The translations under genes and the position numbers were made by a program. The notes beneath the pieces are model-generated. The model was not told the origin of the DNA, ran no database searches, and saw nothing but the letters and a program-made list of their open reading frames with translations. This document shows positions 37,606-46,294 of a DNA stretch of 64,000 nucleotides, piece after piece. Origin of the DNA: Pseudomonadota bacterium (GTDB taxonomy: Bacteria > Bdellovibrionota > Bacteriovoracia > Bacteriovoracales > Bacteriovoracaceae); assembly GCA_027488375.1 (NCBI GenBank), contig JAIYBW010000004.1, positions 682,001-746,000 of the forward strand, read 5' to 3'. How positions within the stretch are numbered: the first letter of the stretch is position 1; every line of letters begins with the position of its first letter.

Positions 37606-38550
37606 ATGAATTTTATTAAAATGCTCGTTATCAACTTGGTCCTCTTTCTCTTTTCATCCTGTGGGATGGGACTCAAAATTTCTAAGCTCACACCTGGAAA
37701 TTCATCCAATCCTCAAGTTGAGACTGCTTTCATCACGTCCTGGGACACAACGAAAACGGGAAATGTTTTGAATACTGATAACGTAAGCATCACTCTTCCT
37801 CTTCATTCAAGTTGCACCTATAACTTCACTGTCGATTGGGGGGATGAATCTCCAATTGAAACAATTACTGATTGGAGTCATAGTAACAAGACTCACACCT
37901 ACTCGACTCCAGGAATTAAAAACGTTGTCATTCAAGGAACTCTAGGATGCTTGAATTTCGATGGAGACGGAGATCAAATCGTTGATGGTGATGCCTCTAA
38001 ACTCATCGATGTTTTACAGTGGGGATCAAATCAGTGGGAGACGATGGAAGCCATGTTTTTTGGTGCTAATCAATTAAGCTCTTTTAGTGCCACAGATCTG
38101 CCAGATCTTACTCAGGTTACGAACATGTCTCGGGTCTTTAAAGGGTGTAGTCTTTTTAATGGTGAATTAAATAACTGGAATACTTCACAAGTCATCCTTA
38201 TGGATGAAATGTTTCGAGGGGCCATCTCTTTCAATCAAAATATTGGGAGCTGGAAGACTTCACAAGTTCAAGTGATGCGCTCAATGTTTCAAGGTGCCAT
38301 GGCCTTTAATCAAAATATCGGAGGCTGGGATACATCGAATGTGCTTTTAATGGATAGTATGTTTGCCCACACAAGAAACTTCAATCAAGACATCAGTCAT
38401 TGGGATACTTCGAATGTGACAAATATGGGTCATATGTTTGAATTAGCGGAAAGTTTTTCACAGGATCTTTCCGGTTGGGATGTACATTCAGTCTTTGACT
38501 ACAATCAATTCAATTTGGGGAACAGCTTACTTACGCCCCCACTCTTTTAA
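37606..38550 (+). CDS. BspA-like (DUF285) surface lipoprotein
   Basis: The 314-residue protein has a lipobox (LFLFSSC, Cys about 19). A PKD-like strand region (about 60-110: NFTVDWGDESPIETIT) and an acidic loop, FDGDGDQIVDGD, resembling a calcium-binding loop come next. Four to five DUF285 repeats follow (AMFFGANQLSSF, WNTSQVILMDEMFRGAISFNQNI, WDTSNVTNMGHMFELAESF). Such repeats occur in Mycoplasma and oral-bacterial adhesins. It is probably an outer-membrane-anchored adhesin. AAGGA precedes the ATG. Confidence 0.88.
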   Translation: MNFIKMLVINLVLFLFSSCGMGLKISKLTPGNSSNPQVETAFITSWDTTKTGNVLNTDNVSITLPLHSSCTYNFTVDWGDESPIETITDWSHSNKTHTYSTPGIKNVVIQGTLGCLNFDGDGDQIVDGDASKLIDVLQWGSNQWETMEAMFFGANQLSSFSATDLPDLTQVTNMSRVFKGCSLFNGELNNWNTSQVILMDEMFRGAISFNQNIGSWKTSQVQVMRSMFQGAMAFNQNIGGWDTSNVLLMDSMFAHTRNFNQDISHWDTSNVTNMGHMFELAESFSQDLSGWDVHSVFDYNQFNLGNSLLTPPLF

Positions 38551-38559
38551 ATGGGAGGC

Positions 38560-39450
38560 TTATTTTTCTAAGGTTAGTTGTAAACCAAGAGAGGAAAATC
38601 GATAATACTGGCCACCTTGATAAGTGAAATAGCGATAGGAAAGTCCGGTTAAAAAAGCATATTCGGAAGTGCTTAACAGTCTTTTAGATAAATCAGCCTT
38701 CATTTGATAACCTTTAACATCATAAGAGGCTTGAAGATCCACTCTCCAAATAAGAGGAAAGGCTGAAAGAGTTTCACCACCTAAATGAGCACCTAGATTC
38801 AAAACCGTACCGCTAATTTCCGCCTTATCTTTATAAACAACATTAAAGTTCATGAGGTCTGCGGATGGACCCCAAAAAAAACTATCAGACTTCCGATGAA
38901 ATCGATAATCGAGTGAGCTGAGGGCCCCCTCAATATTTTGCTGAAAAGGAAAATACAAAAGTCCGAGGTGGTGGATAGAGTCATGATATTTTTTCTGTCC
39001 ACCAGCTAAAAGAGCAAATTGACTTGTGTTCGAAATCTTTTTTGAATCAATTTGGGAGTCAATCAGAGAAGGAGCGAAGCCCAGGAAGTAAAAATCATCT
39101 CCCCGATTAATAGCTGCCTTTGGAGCAGGTTCATTAGTTTGAGTCTGAGTTTGAGTGAAAGTTACTTTTGCCGTATTAGAAAAATGAGAAAATCGTTGCC
39201 ATTGATCCACATAACGAACCCTGAAATAAAATTTGGTCGGCAGTTTATGGTTAGATAATTCATAAAAATTTTTATCAGTTTTAAACACCATGATGGGAGA
39301 GGTAAAATCCTTATCATGAGCGATTTCACCATGGTACTCAAGGGCTTCAGATTTTTCAGGCCACTTCAAAGTGACCTGTGCCCAAGCCGAAGAGAGCAAG
39401 CTGCCGAATAAAAAAATCAAAATGGTGAGGAAGAATGATCTCACTTTCAA
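38560..39450 (-). CDS. Exported protein with Fn3-like N-terminus and barrel-like C-terminus
   Basis: The 296-residue protein starts at a TTG behind AAGGGA and has a signal peptide ending SSAWAQ. Residues 25-105 look like an Fn3/Ig-type strand domain (VTLKWPEKSEALEYHGEIAHDKDF, FYFRVRYVDQWQRFSHFSNTAKV). The rest alternates aromatic and polar residues and ends in Leu-Gln-Leu-Thr-Leu-Glu-Lys, suggesting an outer-membrane barrel. It lies 20 bp downstream of the SpoIIE phosphatase gene on the same strand. Confidence 0.7.
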   Translation of the reverse strand: MKVRSFFLTILIFLFGSLLSSAWAQVTLKWPEKSEALEYHGEIAHDKDFTSPIMVFKTDKNFYELSNHKLPTKFYFRVRYVDQWQRFSHFSNTAKVTFTQTQTQTNEPAPKAAINRGDDFYFLGFAPSLIDSQIDSKKISNTSQFALLAGGQKKYHDSIHHLGLLYFPFQQNIEGALSSLDYRFHRKSDSFFWGPSADLMNFNVVYKDKAEISGTVLNLGAHLGGETLSAFPLIWRVDLQASYDVKGYQMKADLSKRLLSTSEYAFLTGLSYRYFTYQGGQYYRFSSLGLQLTLEK

Positions 39451-39470
39451 AATTTCGATTCCCTTTCTTT

Positions 39471-41198
39471 TTATAAAAGCTTTGCAAAGAAAAACGTTAC
39501 ATCGTCTTTAACTTCACCATGTTCAATAAATTTGAAATAGGCCTCTTTCAATTCATCTCGTGATTTTTCCGGAGAATGTTGTATTTTCTTAAGAAATCTC
39601 AGAAGGGCACGATCTCCCCAGCTTTTGCCTATGCTATTAGGATTTTCAACTAAACCATCCGTATACATGAAAAGTAAATCATTCTTCGTGAAATCCAATT
39701 CCGCATCAGAATATTCAGAATTTGATGTTTCACCAAGTCTATTACCAGGATTGGCCAAAAGAGTTTTAATATTTCCATCGGCCTCAATCAGAAGAGGAAA
39801 CTCATGGCTCGCATTACTAAAGACGATTTTATTTCTTTGGTGATCAACTCGGGCCACACACATCGTTAACATTAAATTGGCAGAAGATTGATAAATCACA
39901 TCATTAATAACTTTGAGGATTTCAGATGGATTAACAAATTTACCCGTATGTTTAATCTGATTATCAATGGCCGCACAACAACTGTTCACTGCTGACGTCA
40001 ATAAAGCAGAGGGTAAACCATGACCAGTCACATCCGAGATAAAAAGATAAGTAACATCTTTATGGGCCCGATAATTCCACCAATCACCACTACATTCCGA
40101 AGCTGGAAGATAAAATCCGGCCAGTTCGATATGAGAATTATGAAAATCGACTTTAGGGATGTATTGTTCCTGAACACCTTTAGCAAGTTTGATTTCATTT
40201 TCAATTCTATACTTGTCTTTAAGTTCCTCAGTATACTTTTTAATATCCGCAAACATTTTATTAAAGGCCTGAACCAGGATACCGATTTCATCAGTTGAAT
40301 TGTTTTTAATATGCTGCTCGTATTTTCCCTCACCTGCATCCGAAGCGACTCGAGTGAGTTCTCCCAAGGGATTCGTGATAAGCTTGGCCAGAAAAAGAAT
40401 CACAATGATAGAAACACCAATAAAAATAACGGCAAGTGCAATATTTTGATAGATGAGATTTTTGGAAGCAGAAAAGGCAGCACTTCGATGGATGAGGGAA
40501 ACAACCTTGATAAGGTTATCGGCCGTTGGGGAGAAGGACATGATGTACTCTTGATCAGCAAAAGAAAAATCTTGCGCCCCTTCTTGCTTTCCATCCTTTT
40601 TTAAATCAACCCAACTGATTTTCTCAATGGTCTGATCTTGAATGGGAGAAAAATTTAAGATGCGCTCATTTTTGCGATCAAAAAACAAAATCGAGTAAAT
40701 ACCCTGCTGCTTAAAAGTCTGAATAAAAGATGTAATATTTGAAGTAATCTGAAGCAATTGATCTTGATTTAAAAGGCGCCAGTAAAAAAGGCGGATGCCA
40801 TCTGGGCCGTGAACAATGGAAATTTCATCTTCAGCATGACTTAAATATTTTTGTAATTCTTTATCTTGAGGAGCTTCTAAAGCATTCAGCTGCTTTAATT
40901 GATAGATGTAGGCTTTCTTTTTAAAATCATAAATTTGAATGTTCTCAATTCCCATCGATGGCGGAAATGTTAACTCTTTCTGTGATAAGAAATCGAGATT
41001 TGAGATAATCCGAATCTGATCAAAATGTTTACCTAAAAGCTGGGAAATCGAACGGCTCGAATTTAAAACGTTCTCATAGATATAAGATTCTTTGTCTCTG
41101 TTATAAAGATTGACCGAAGTTAATAAAAAAATGAAATCAAATGCGACAATCGCAATGGTTATGAATATAATAAACTTAGTACGTAATGAGGTTTTCAT
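39471..41198 (-). CDS. Membrane SpoIIE-type (PP2C) serine phosphatase with HAMP domain
   Basis: I start this at the ATG at 41198 (575 residues); a longer TTG-initiated frame to 41327 would run deep into the divergent gene. Order: helix 1 (about 9-30), periplasmic sensor region (30-255), helix 2 (about 255-280), HAMP (ITNPLGELTRVASDAG ... STDEIGILVQAFNKMF), and PP2C/SpoIIE domain (SGDWWNY, DVTGHGLPSALLTSAV, YTDGLVE). It should dephosphorylate STAS-type anti-sigma-factor antagonists (RsbU-like). STAS-like proteins are encoded at 45645 and 55695. Confidence 0.9.
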   Translation of the reverse strand: MKTSLRTKFIIFITIAIVAFDFIFLLTSVNLYNRDKESYIYENVLNSSRSISQLLGKHFDQIRIISNLDFLSQKELTFPPSMGIENIQIYDFKKKAYIYQLKQLNALEAPQDKELQKYLSHAEDEISIVHGPDGIRLFYWRLLNQDQLLQITSNITSFIQTFKQQGIYSILFFDRKNERILNFSPIQDQTIEKISWVDLKKDGKQEGAQDFSFADQEYIMSFSPTADNLIKVVSLIHRSAAFSASKNLIYQNIALAVIFIGVSIIVILFLAKLITNPLGELTRVASDAGEGKYEQHIKNNSTDEIGILVQAFNKMFADIKKYTEELKDKYRIENEIKLAKGVQEQYIPKVDFHNSHIELAGFYLPASECSGDWWNYRAHKDVTYLFISDVTGHGLPSALLTSAVNSCCAAIDNQIKHTGKFVNPSEILKVINDVIYQSSANLMLTMCVARVDHQRNKIVFSNASHEFPLLIEADGNIKTLLANPGNRLGETSNSEYSDAELDFTKNDLLFMYTDGLVENPNSIGKSWGDRALLRFLKKIQHSPEKSRDELKEAYFKFIEHGEVKDDVTFFFAKLL

Positions 41199-41210
41199 TT
41201 TTAATATATT

Positions 41211-42605
41211 ATGGCCAATAAATCGTATCTCTACAATACTACTGACCTCTTCTGGCTCTCTCTTGGTCTGGCCTTGATTGCAAGTGGATTTATCAGTTTT
41301 AAAAAATACGAAAACCAAATTTCTCAAAGCACTTTCACAAAAGTGGCAACTCTAGATGAAGTCTCTAATCTGGTTAAAATAAAAAACCAAAATGATCTGG
41401 TATGGTCTAAAGCGGATAGCGGTCAGGACCTCTCTCAAGATAGTCTCATTTTCGCCGGGGATTTCTCTCGAGCCAAAGTCAATTTCCTAAATGGTCAAAA
41501 AGTGATCTTGATGCCTGGTAGTATTATGCGTGTTTTTCAGGACCAGAAAGGAAAGTATAAATTAGAAATTAAAAAAGGTAAGGCGATTAAACTAACTCCT
41601 AAAGGAGAGAAATCTTTTATCGTTCCGACTCAAGAACCTGAAGTCTTAGCAGAGATAAGTGAAGTTGAAGCCCCTCCGTTACCTCCGGCACTGCAATTAA
41701 GTTTCCAATATCCGGCCAATGCCGTCATGACGGAATCTTCGGCCACAGTCAGATTTAAATGGGAGATCCTCTCGGAGCAAGCAAATCTTGAAAGAACTGA
41801 TGTGACTTTTGAGATTCAAAATCCTCGTGAGCAAAAATTCAGCAAATCCAGTGATATCAAAACGGGAGAACTATCCCTGCTTGTCACTCAGGCGGGACGA
41901 TATTTTTGGGTCGCCAAAGTGAAGGACGAAATTATTGAAGCAGGTGAATTTGAACTCATAAAACTCTACCCTCCTTTTATCAATGGACCAAAGAACACCA
42001 CCATCCCTCAAACTGGAAAACTTGACCTCCAATGGTCATATGGTGAGGAAGAGAAGATCCGTTTTGAAATTGAAACCCTTCAGGATGGCCTATCAACATT
42101 TCACGAGCTCACGAGTTCGGAGAAAACCTTTCCCCTTAAGATCAAACCTGATTCTGCTCTTAAGTGGCGTGTTCGCGGGATTTATGAGGGCATCAAGGGG
42201 CCTTGGTCCAGTGAAGCCCATCTCTGGCCAGAACCAAAAATAATCACCCAAGAAGAAGTGAAAATCCTTCCTAAAATTGATCCCTCAGAAATTGAAAGAG
42301 TCTTAAAAAATAAAATTGAAGTCGACAAACTGCCTTATGAAGTTGGAGTCAAAAACCTTTCACCCTCTTTATCTTCACTCGTGGTCTTTCAAGGGGAAAA
42401 AGAAATAAAATCTCAAGGGGAAGACAAATTTAAATTCTCCGTCTCAAAACCAGGCCTCTACTCATTGAGCTGGTATCAAATTGAAGATCGAAAATTATCC
42501 CTCATCACCGAAACAAATCTTGAGATTTCTCTCACGCCACTCAAAGATAAAATTAATCTTCCTGAGGATATTGTTCTTGAGATGAAAGATTCCGACAATA
42601 AATAA
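41211..42605 (+). CDS. Membrane-anchored FecR-like protein with Ig/Fn3-like repeats
   Basis: The 464-residue protein has one N-terminal membrane helix (about 12-29). A FecR-like module follows (60-125: LIFAGDFSRAKVNFLNGQKVILMPGSIMRV, LEIKKGKAIKLTPKGE). Several beta-rich repeats run over 165-345 (TVRFKWEIL, LDLQWSYGEEEKIRFEIETLQ), with a C-terminal beta segment. It is probably a periplasmic sensory or structural protein. Its ATG is only 12 bp from that of the divergent phosphatase and lacks a ribosome site. Its end overlaps the convergent GHKL gene by 53 bp. Confidence 0.75.
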   Translation: MANKSYLYNTTDLFWLSLGLALIASGFISFKKYENQISQSTFTKVATLDEVSNLVKIKNQNDLVWSKADSGQDLSQDSLIFAGDFSRAKVNFLNGQKVILMPGSIMRVFQDQKGKYKLEIKKGKAIKLTPKGEKSFIVPTQEPEVLAEISEVEAPPLPPALQLSFQYPANAVMTESSATVRFKWEILSEQANLERTDVTFEIQNPREQKFSKSSDIKTGELSLLVTQAGRYFWVAKVKDEIIEAGEFELIKLYPPFINGPKNTTIPQTGKLDLQWSYGEEEKIRFEIETLQDGLSTFHELTSSEKTFPLKIKPDSALKWRVRGIYEGIKGPWSSEAHLWPEPKIITQEEVKILPKIDPSEIERVLKNKIEVDKLPYEVGVKNLSPSLSSLVVFQGEKEIKSQGEDKFKFSVSKPGLYSLSWYQIEDRKLSLITETNLEISLTPLKDKINLPEDIVLEMKDSDNK

Positions 42606-43356
42606 ACCCACAGTCTCTAGATGAACGATTTAGATTAAGAAAAAAGATTGCTTGAGTTGATTGACCTTTGATCACATCATAGGCCAGACCAGAGGTATAT
42701 TTAAAAACCATATTGAGACCAATGCCGGCCGTGCGCACTTCACCTGGATTAACCTCTCTTAAATCAGGCTTAAAAACTTTATCTAATTCCGAAAAATTAA
42801 ACTCACCCGAATGGTCTTTGATTTGAAAAATTAAATAATCTGAAAATATGGTATAGGACAATTCAGGTGCCGCTGTTTTCCCATGAATCATGGCATTCAT
42901 GACAAGCTCATTATAAATTAATGAAAAGTTTTTTTGAACCTTACTTGGTATATTGAGGGACTGAAATTGTTTTTCAATTTCATCGACTCTAAACGTATCA
43001 GCTGGATTAAAAGTTGCGGTTTTAAATTTAAATTTATGCCGCTGAAGAAAAATTAAAAAATTTAACTGGGTATAATTATCAGCGAAAGCACCTTGCTGCA
43101 AAATGAGATAATTTTTAAACTGAGAATGATGAAGATATTTGTAGAGATCATCCTTTGATAAAAGATCCGTGCAAAGGATCGTCGACTCAGGGTTAAGACG
43201 ATATTTTTCGCAATAACTCTCAATCCCCTCCCCTTGAGCTTCAAAGTAAATTAGGTGACTATTTTGTTTTTTTAAAGCTTTATGAAGCATTTCAAACTCA
43301 TCGGCACTCTCGAAGTAGCTTGAGATTTTTCTATTAATTTCATGAAGTTCCAACAT
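42553..43356 (-). CDS. GHKL ATPase-domain protein (RsbW/anti-sigma-kinase-like)
   Basis: The 267-residue soluble protein has an N-terminal 120 residues that resemble a degenerate receiver or 'DICT'-like domain without a clear phospho-Asp. The C-terminal half has a HATPase_c N-box (LIYNELVMNAMIHGK), a DHSGEF segment and a G-box-like GIGLNMV. This suggests an anti-sigma-type or switch kinase working with the SpoIIE phosphatase and STAS proteins nearby. GAGG precedes the ATG. Confidence 0.78.
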   Translation of the reverse strand: MLELHEINRKISSYFESADEFEMLHKALKKQNSHLIYFEAQGEGIESYCEKYRLNPESTILCTDLLSKDDLYKYLHHSQFKNYLILQQGAFADNYTQLNFLIFLQRHKFKFKTATFNPADTFRVDEIEKQFQSLNIPSKVQKNFSLIYNELVMNAMIHGKTAAPELSYTIFSDYLIFQIKDHSGEFNFSELDKVFKPDLREVNPGEVRTAGIGLNMVFKYTSGLAYDVIKGQSTQAIFFLNLNRSSRDCGFIYCRNLSSQEQYPQED

Positions 43357-43504
43357 AAAACGACCTCTTTTCTTAATAGTAAATGATGGAATGAATTTTG
43401 TAACCAGTTAGTCTTGAGTGAAATCCTGACAGCAATAGTTTATTACTACCCGTTAGAGCTAAAGTTCTGTCAATTAAGAATGAAAAAAACCGATAAGGTT
43501 GAAG

Positions 43505-45652
43505 ATGAAGCACTACCTGTTTCTACTTATTATTTTCATCTCTGTATCGAGTTGTCTTAAGGTTAAGATGATTAGTGGTGATATTGTTCCAGGAGAAATC
43601 ATCTCGGCTCCTGATCAAGCCCAATCTATCATCCCCACAACTTTAAATTTAACTGTCACGGATGTGGCCACTTGGGATATCGAAGTCAAAGACCAAGAGG
43701 GTTTACCCATTGAAGGCTTTACTCCAGTGGCCACACCAAGAATATCAAGTTACCCCACATCGATATTGAATATAAATTTTTCCTGTACACCTTCAAATGC
43801 CCTTGGAGAATCTCAATGCACGGCCTCGGCTCCAGGTTTCACACCGGAAGCAGCTTTCATTGACATAGATATGGGTAGCTGGACTCATGAATTAAGTGTT
43901 AACTTTTCTTGCCCTACGAGTTGGACGACGATACCAGATGATTGGGATATAACGAGCGTCTCAAGTTTTATTGATAGTCCTGAGGAATTAGAACTTTTAC
44001 GTTGCAACGAAGAGGGTGAAGAATACTTCATCAAAGGAATTGATTTTAGTCTCCCCCTAGATTACATTTATTCCCCCATTGCTCTCAACAATAATGTGAC
44101 TCTTAATTTTGCAGATGAATTTAGTAATCTTGTGCTTGTGGATCGAGGTGGTGACTCAGAAATTCCAAGCCTCTTTGATGGCGTTTCTAGCGCAAATAGT
44201 ATAACAGGTCTCCATTTAAATAATCTCAACATACAAAATCTAAGCATCACTTCTAATACTCCAAAAGACTTCTTTGGAATCATTTCTAGAAATCTTGTGG
44301 ATCCCTCGATTTCGAATTTAAGAGTCGAAAATGCAAGCATCAATCTTGGACCCCAAGCTCTCTCCCTTGGTGTTAGCCTCTTTCAAAATATCACTGTCTC
44401 ATCACCTGGCGCAGTTTCTTTTCAAAACGTCACAATAGAAAATAATAGACTATCTACACAAGTAATTGATGAAATTTCATTTCTCGCTCGAGAAATAACA
44501 AGTACAGCGATCATTGGGATTAATCTGAACGACAATATCATTTCTGCCGGTACCCTGGCTTCAGCTGGGCTTGTGAGCTCTTATATAAGTGGTGAGGAAG
44601 CTGTTGGAAATAAAATCGCTGACCTTGATGCCACAAACAATGCCATCATCTCAACCCAGATCCATGGTGGTATGATTGGAGGATTGTTTGGAAGTATAAC
44701 GAGTGATAGTAAACCAAATATTTTAAATTTTACCATACAAGGATTAACCATCATCGGCGGTGATTCCATAGGGGGCGTCGTCGGTAGAGTTGATGGTGAT
44801 TTAAAAATAAATTCTGGTCGCTTAATTGATGTCACTCTTTACGGAGAAAATATTGGAGGCCTATTTGGATCTTCAATTCTAAGTTCAGGAGAAATAGGAT
44901 TAGTTAAAATTCAAATGGATAATACGGATTATCTTTCAAAAATTGATTCTATCACAGGCAACTTAGGCATTACGCGGCCTGACTATCTTAATAAAACTCA
45001 AACAGAATTAAGTGCACGTGTGACCCGTCTCGGTGGCGTAGGTGGCTTAAGTCATTTTAATACAGATAATCTCTCGGTTGCTGAGGTCGAAATAGATCTC
45101 GCTGCTGAAGCTGGCCCAAGTACCTACGCCGGAGGGATTTGGGGGCAAATAGATAATCTTCTTAATACCACATCTATCTATCTGAGTAATTTAAGTGTCA
45201 CGACGTCATTCAGTGGTTCTTCCACTACTTTTTCAAGTTTTATGGCCTCAGGTAATCAGTCTGGAGGGGATTACATTTTCAGTGTCATTAATTCTCTTTT
45301 TTATTCAATGAGTGAATCTTTTCAAGGACCCTTTACGGGGCCACTCAATGCTGACTTGGCATTTGGTCCTCAATTGCAACTAGAGAATGTGTATATTATT
45401 TCTCCAGATGAATCGAGGGACTGTCCTGCTAGTTCTGCAGTTACAGTCACAAGTGGATCAGACACTATTGGTGCCTCAGGTGATTTCAGGGATTGTGATA
45501 ATCCAGGAGGATTTGGAGACTATAATGTATTCTACCTAAGATCCCCATCACTTCTCATAGATGCTAATTACAGCTCTTCCTCATTTATCAATTTTAATTT
45601 CACAGATGTTTGGAACCCAGGCAATGGAGTTCTACCCGTCAGACTTAAGTAG
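43505..45652 (+). CDS. Large lipoprotein with GLUG/beta-helix-like repeats
   Basis: Start 43505 (715 residues) has AAGG six bases upstream. The lipobox is IFISVSSC (Cys 17). After an Ig-like region (about 35-130), repeated strands with Asn, Ile and Ser run to the end. GLUG-type GGLFGS/IGGVVGR motifs are present (GGMIGGLFGSI, IGGVVGRVDGD, IGGLFGSS). This predicts an elongated surface adhesin or fibre. The C-terminal 50 residues contain two Cys. It overlaps the convergent STAS gene by 8 bp. Confidence 0.82.
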   Translation: MKHYLFLLIIFISVSSCLKVKMISGDIVPGEIISAPDQAQSIIPTTLNLTVTDVATWDIEVKDQEGLPIEGFTPVATPRISSYPTSILNINFSCTPSNALGESQCTASAPGFTPEAAFIDIDMGSWTHELSVNFSCPTSWTTIPDDWDITSVSSFIDSPEELELLRCNEEGEEYFIKGIDFSLPLDYIYSPIALNNNVTLNFADEFSNLVLVDRGGDSEIPSLFDGVSSANSITGLHLNNLNIQNLSITSNTPKDFFGIISRNLVDPSISNLRVENASINLGPQALSLGVSLFQNITVSSPGAVSFQNVTIENNRLSTQVIDEISFLAREITSTAIIGINLNDNIISAGTLASAGLVSSYISGEEAVGNKIADLDATNNAIISTQIHGGMIGGLFGSITSDSKPNILNFTIQGLTIIGGDSIGGVVGRVDGDLKINSGRLIDVTLYGENIGGLFGSSILSSGEIGLVKIQMDNTDYLSKIDSITGNLGITRPDYLNKTQTELSARVTRLGGVGGLSHFNTDNLSVAEVEIDLAAEAGPSTYAGGIWGQIDNLLNTTSIYLSNLSVTTSFSGSSTTFSSFMASGNQSGGDYIFSVINSLFYSMSESFQGPFTGPLNADLAFGPQLQLENVYIISPDESRDCPASSAVTVTSGSDTIGASGDFRDCDNPGGFGDYNVFYLRSPSLLIDANYSSSSFINFNFTDVWNPGNGVLPVRLK

Positions 45653-46106
45653 AACTCTTAAGAAAAAAGAAATATCTCTCATCGAGATCATCAAATTCTA
45701 ATTCTTCACCGGTCTTAGGATGAAGGCGTTTAGGTGCAAGCCCACTTTGAACTTCATTTGAGTAAATCAGCAGCTCCATCTCTTCATGGGATAAAGGGGC
45801 ATAATAAGGAGCATAGAAACTTTCAACGATGACTCGTTCAGTGACCATGTTTTTCACCATATTAAATTGGTTCACCATGAGGCATGAACAGGCCCGGTAG
45901 ATAATTTTTTCAGCCGATAAAGCCTTGATGAAAACAATAAAGTTTCTCACGCCCAAAGAATTAATCAGCTTAAGCTGACTAAAATCCATGATGACAACCT
46001 TACCAGTTATAGTTTCTGGCCTTGGGAATTCAAAGGACTGATCCATATCACCTATAAAGTCTAGGACCGTTCCTTCTTGAGTTGAATGAACTTTGATTTC
46101 TTTCAT
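45645..46106 (-). CDS. STAS-like protein, paralogue of 55695
   Basis: The protein (about 153 residues from the ATG at 46106; an ATG at 46136 is possible) has a STAS-like core: VVIMDFSQLKLINSLGVRNFIVFIKAL. The NSLG corresponds to the DSSG of anti-sigma-factor antagonists, so the phosphorylatable Ser is kept while Asp is Asn. The C-terminal extension holds SFYAPY and PKTGEELEFDD, shared with 55695. It probably interacts with a GHKL kinase and the SpoIIE phosphatase nearby. Confidence 0.75.
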   Translation of the reverse strand: MKEIKVHSTQEGTVLDFIGDMDQSFEFPRPETITGKVVIMDFSQLKLINSLGVRNFIVFIKALSAEKIIYRACSCLMVNQFNMVKNMVTERVIVESFYAPYYAPLSHEEMELLIYSNEVQSGLAPKRLHPKTGEELEFDDLDERYFFFLKSST

Positions 46107-46222
46107 AAGATCTATTTTAACAGAAAAAAGCACCATAAGGAATGGATTTTATTCACGTCCCCCCTTGGATCAGGATCTGCCAATAACCTTCGCCAAAAAC
46201 CATCCTCCTCCCCCACGCCCAA

Positions 46223-46265
46223 TTGAGCAAACCTATGATTTTTAAATAATGAGAAATTCCCCCCC
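46223..46265 (+). promoter_or_regulatory. Candidate promoter of the 1552-residue lipoprotein gene
   Basis: TTGAGC (46223-46228), 17-bp spacer, ATAATG (46246-46251), then AAATTCCCCCCC (46254-46265) near the expected transcription start. The same layout precedes 53390. GAGGAGG at 46282-46288 is the ribosome site. Confidence 0.45.
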
Positions 46266-46294
46266 TAGGATAGTTTCATCTTGAGGAGGACATC

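Noticed and set aside
41199..41327. Longer TTG-started form of the SpoIIE phosphatase
   Set aside because: It would add 43 hydrophilic residues before the first membrane helix and overlap the divergent gene by 117 bp; the ATG at 41198 directly precedes the helix.
43490..43498. ACCGATAA as a flagellar sigma-28 -10 box (also at 57679-57686)
   Set aside because: At 43490 it would start transcription at or inside the start codon and lose the ribosome site; at 57679 there is no acceptable -35 element.
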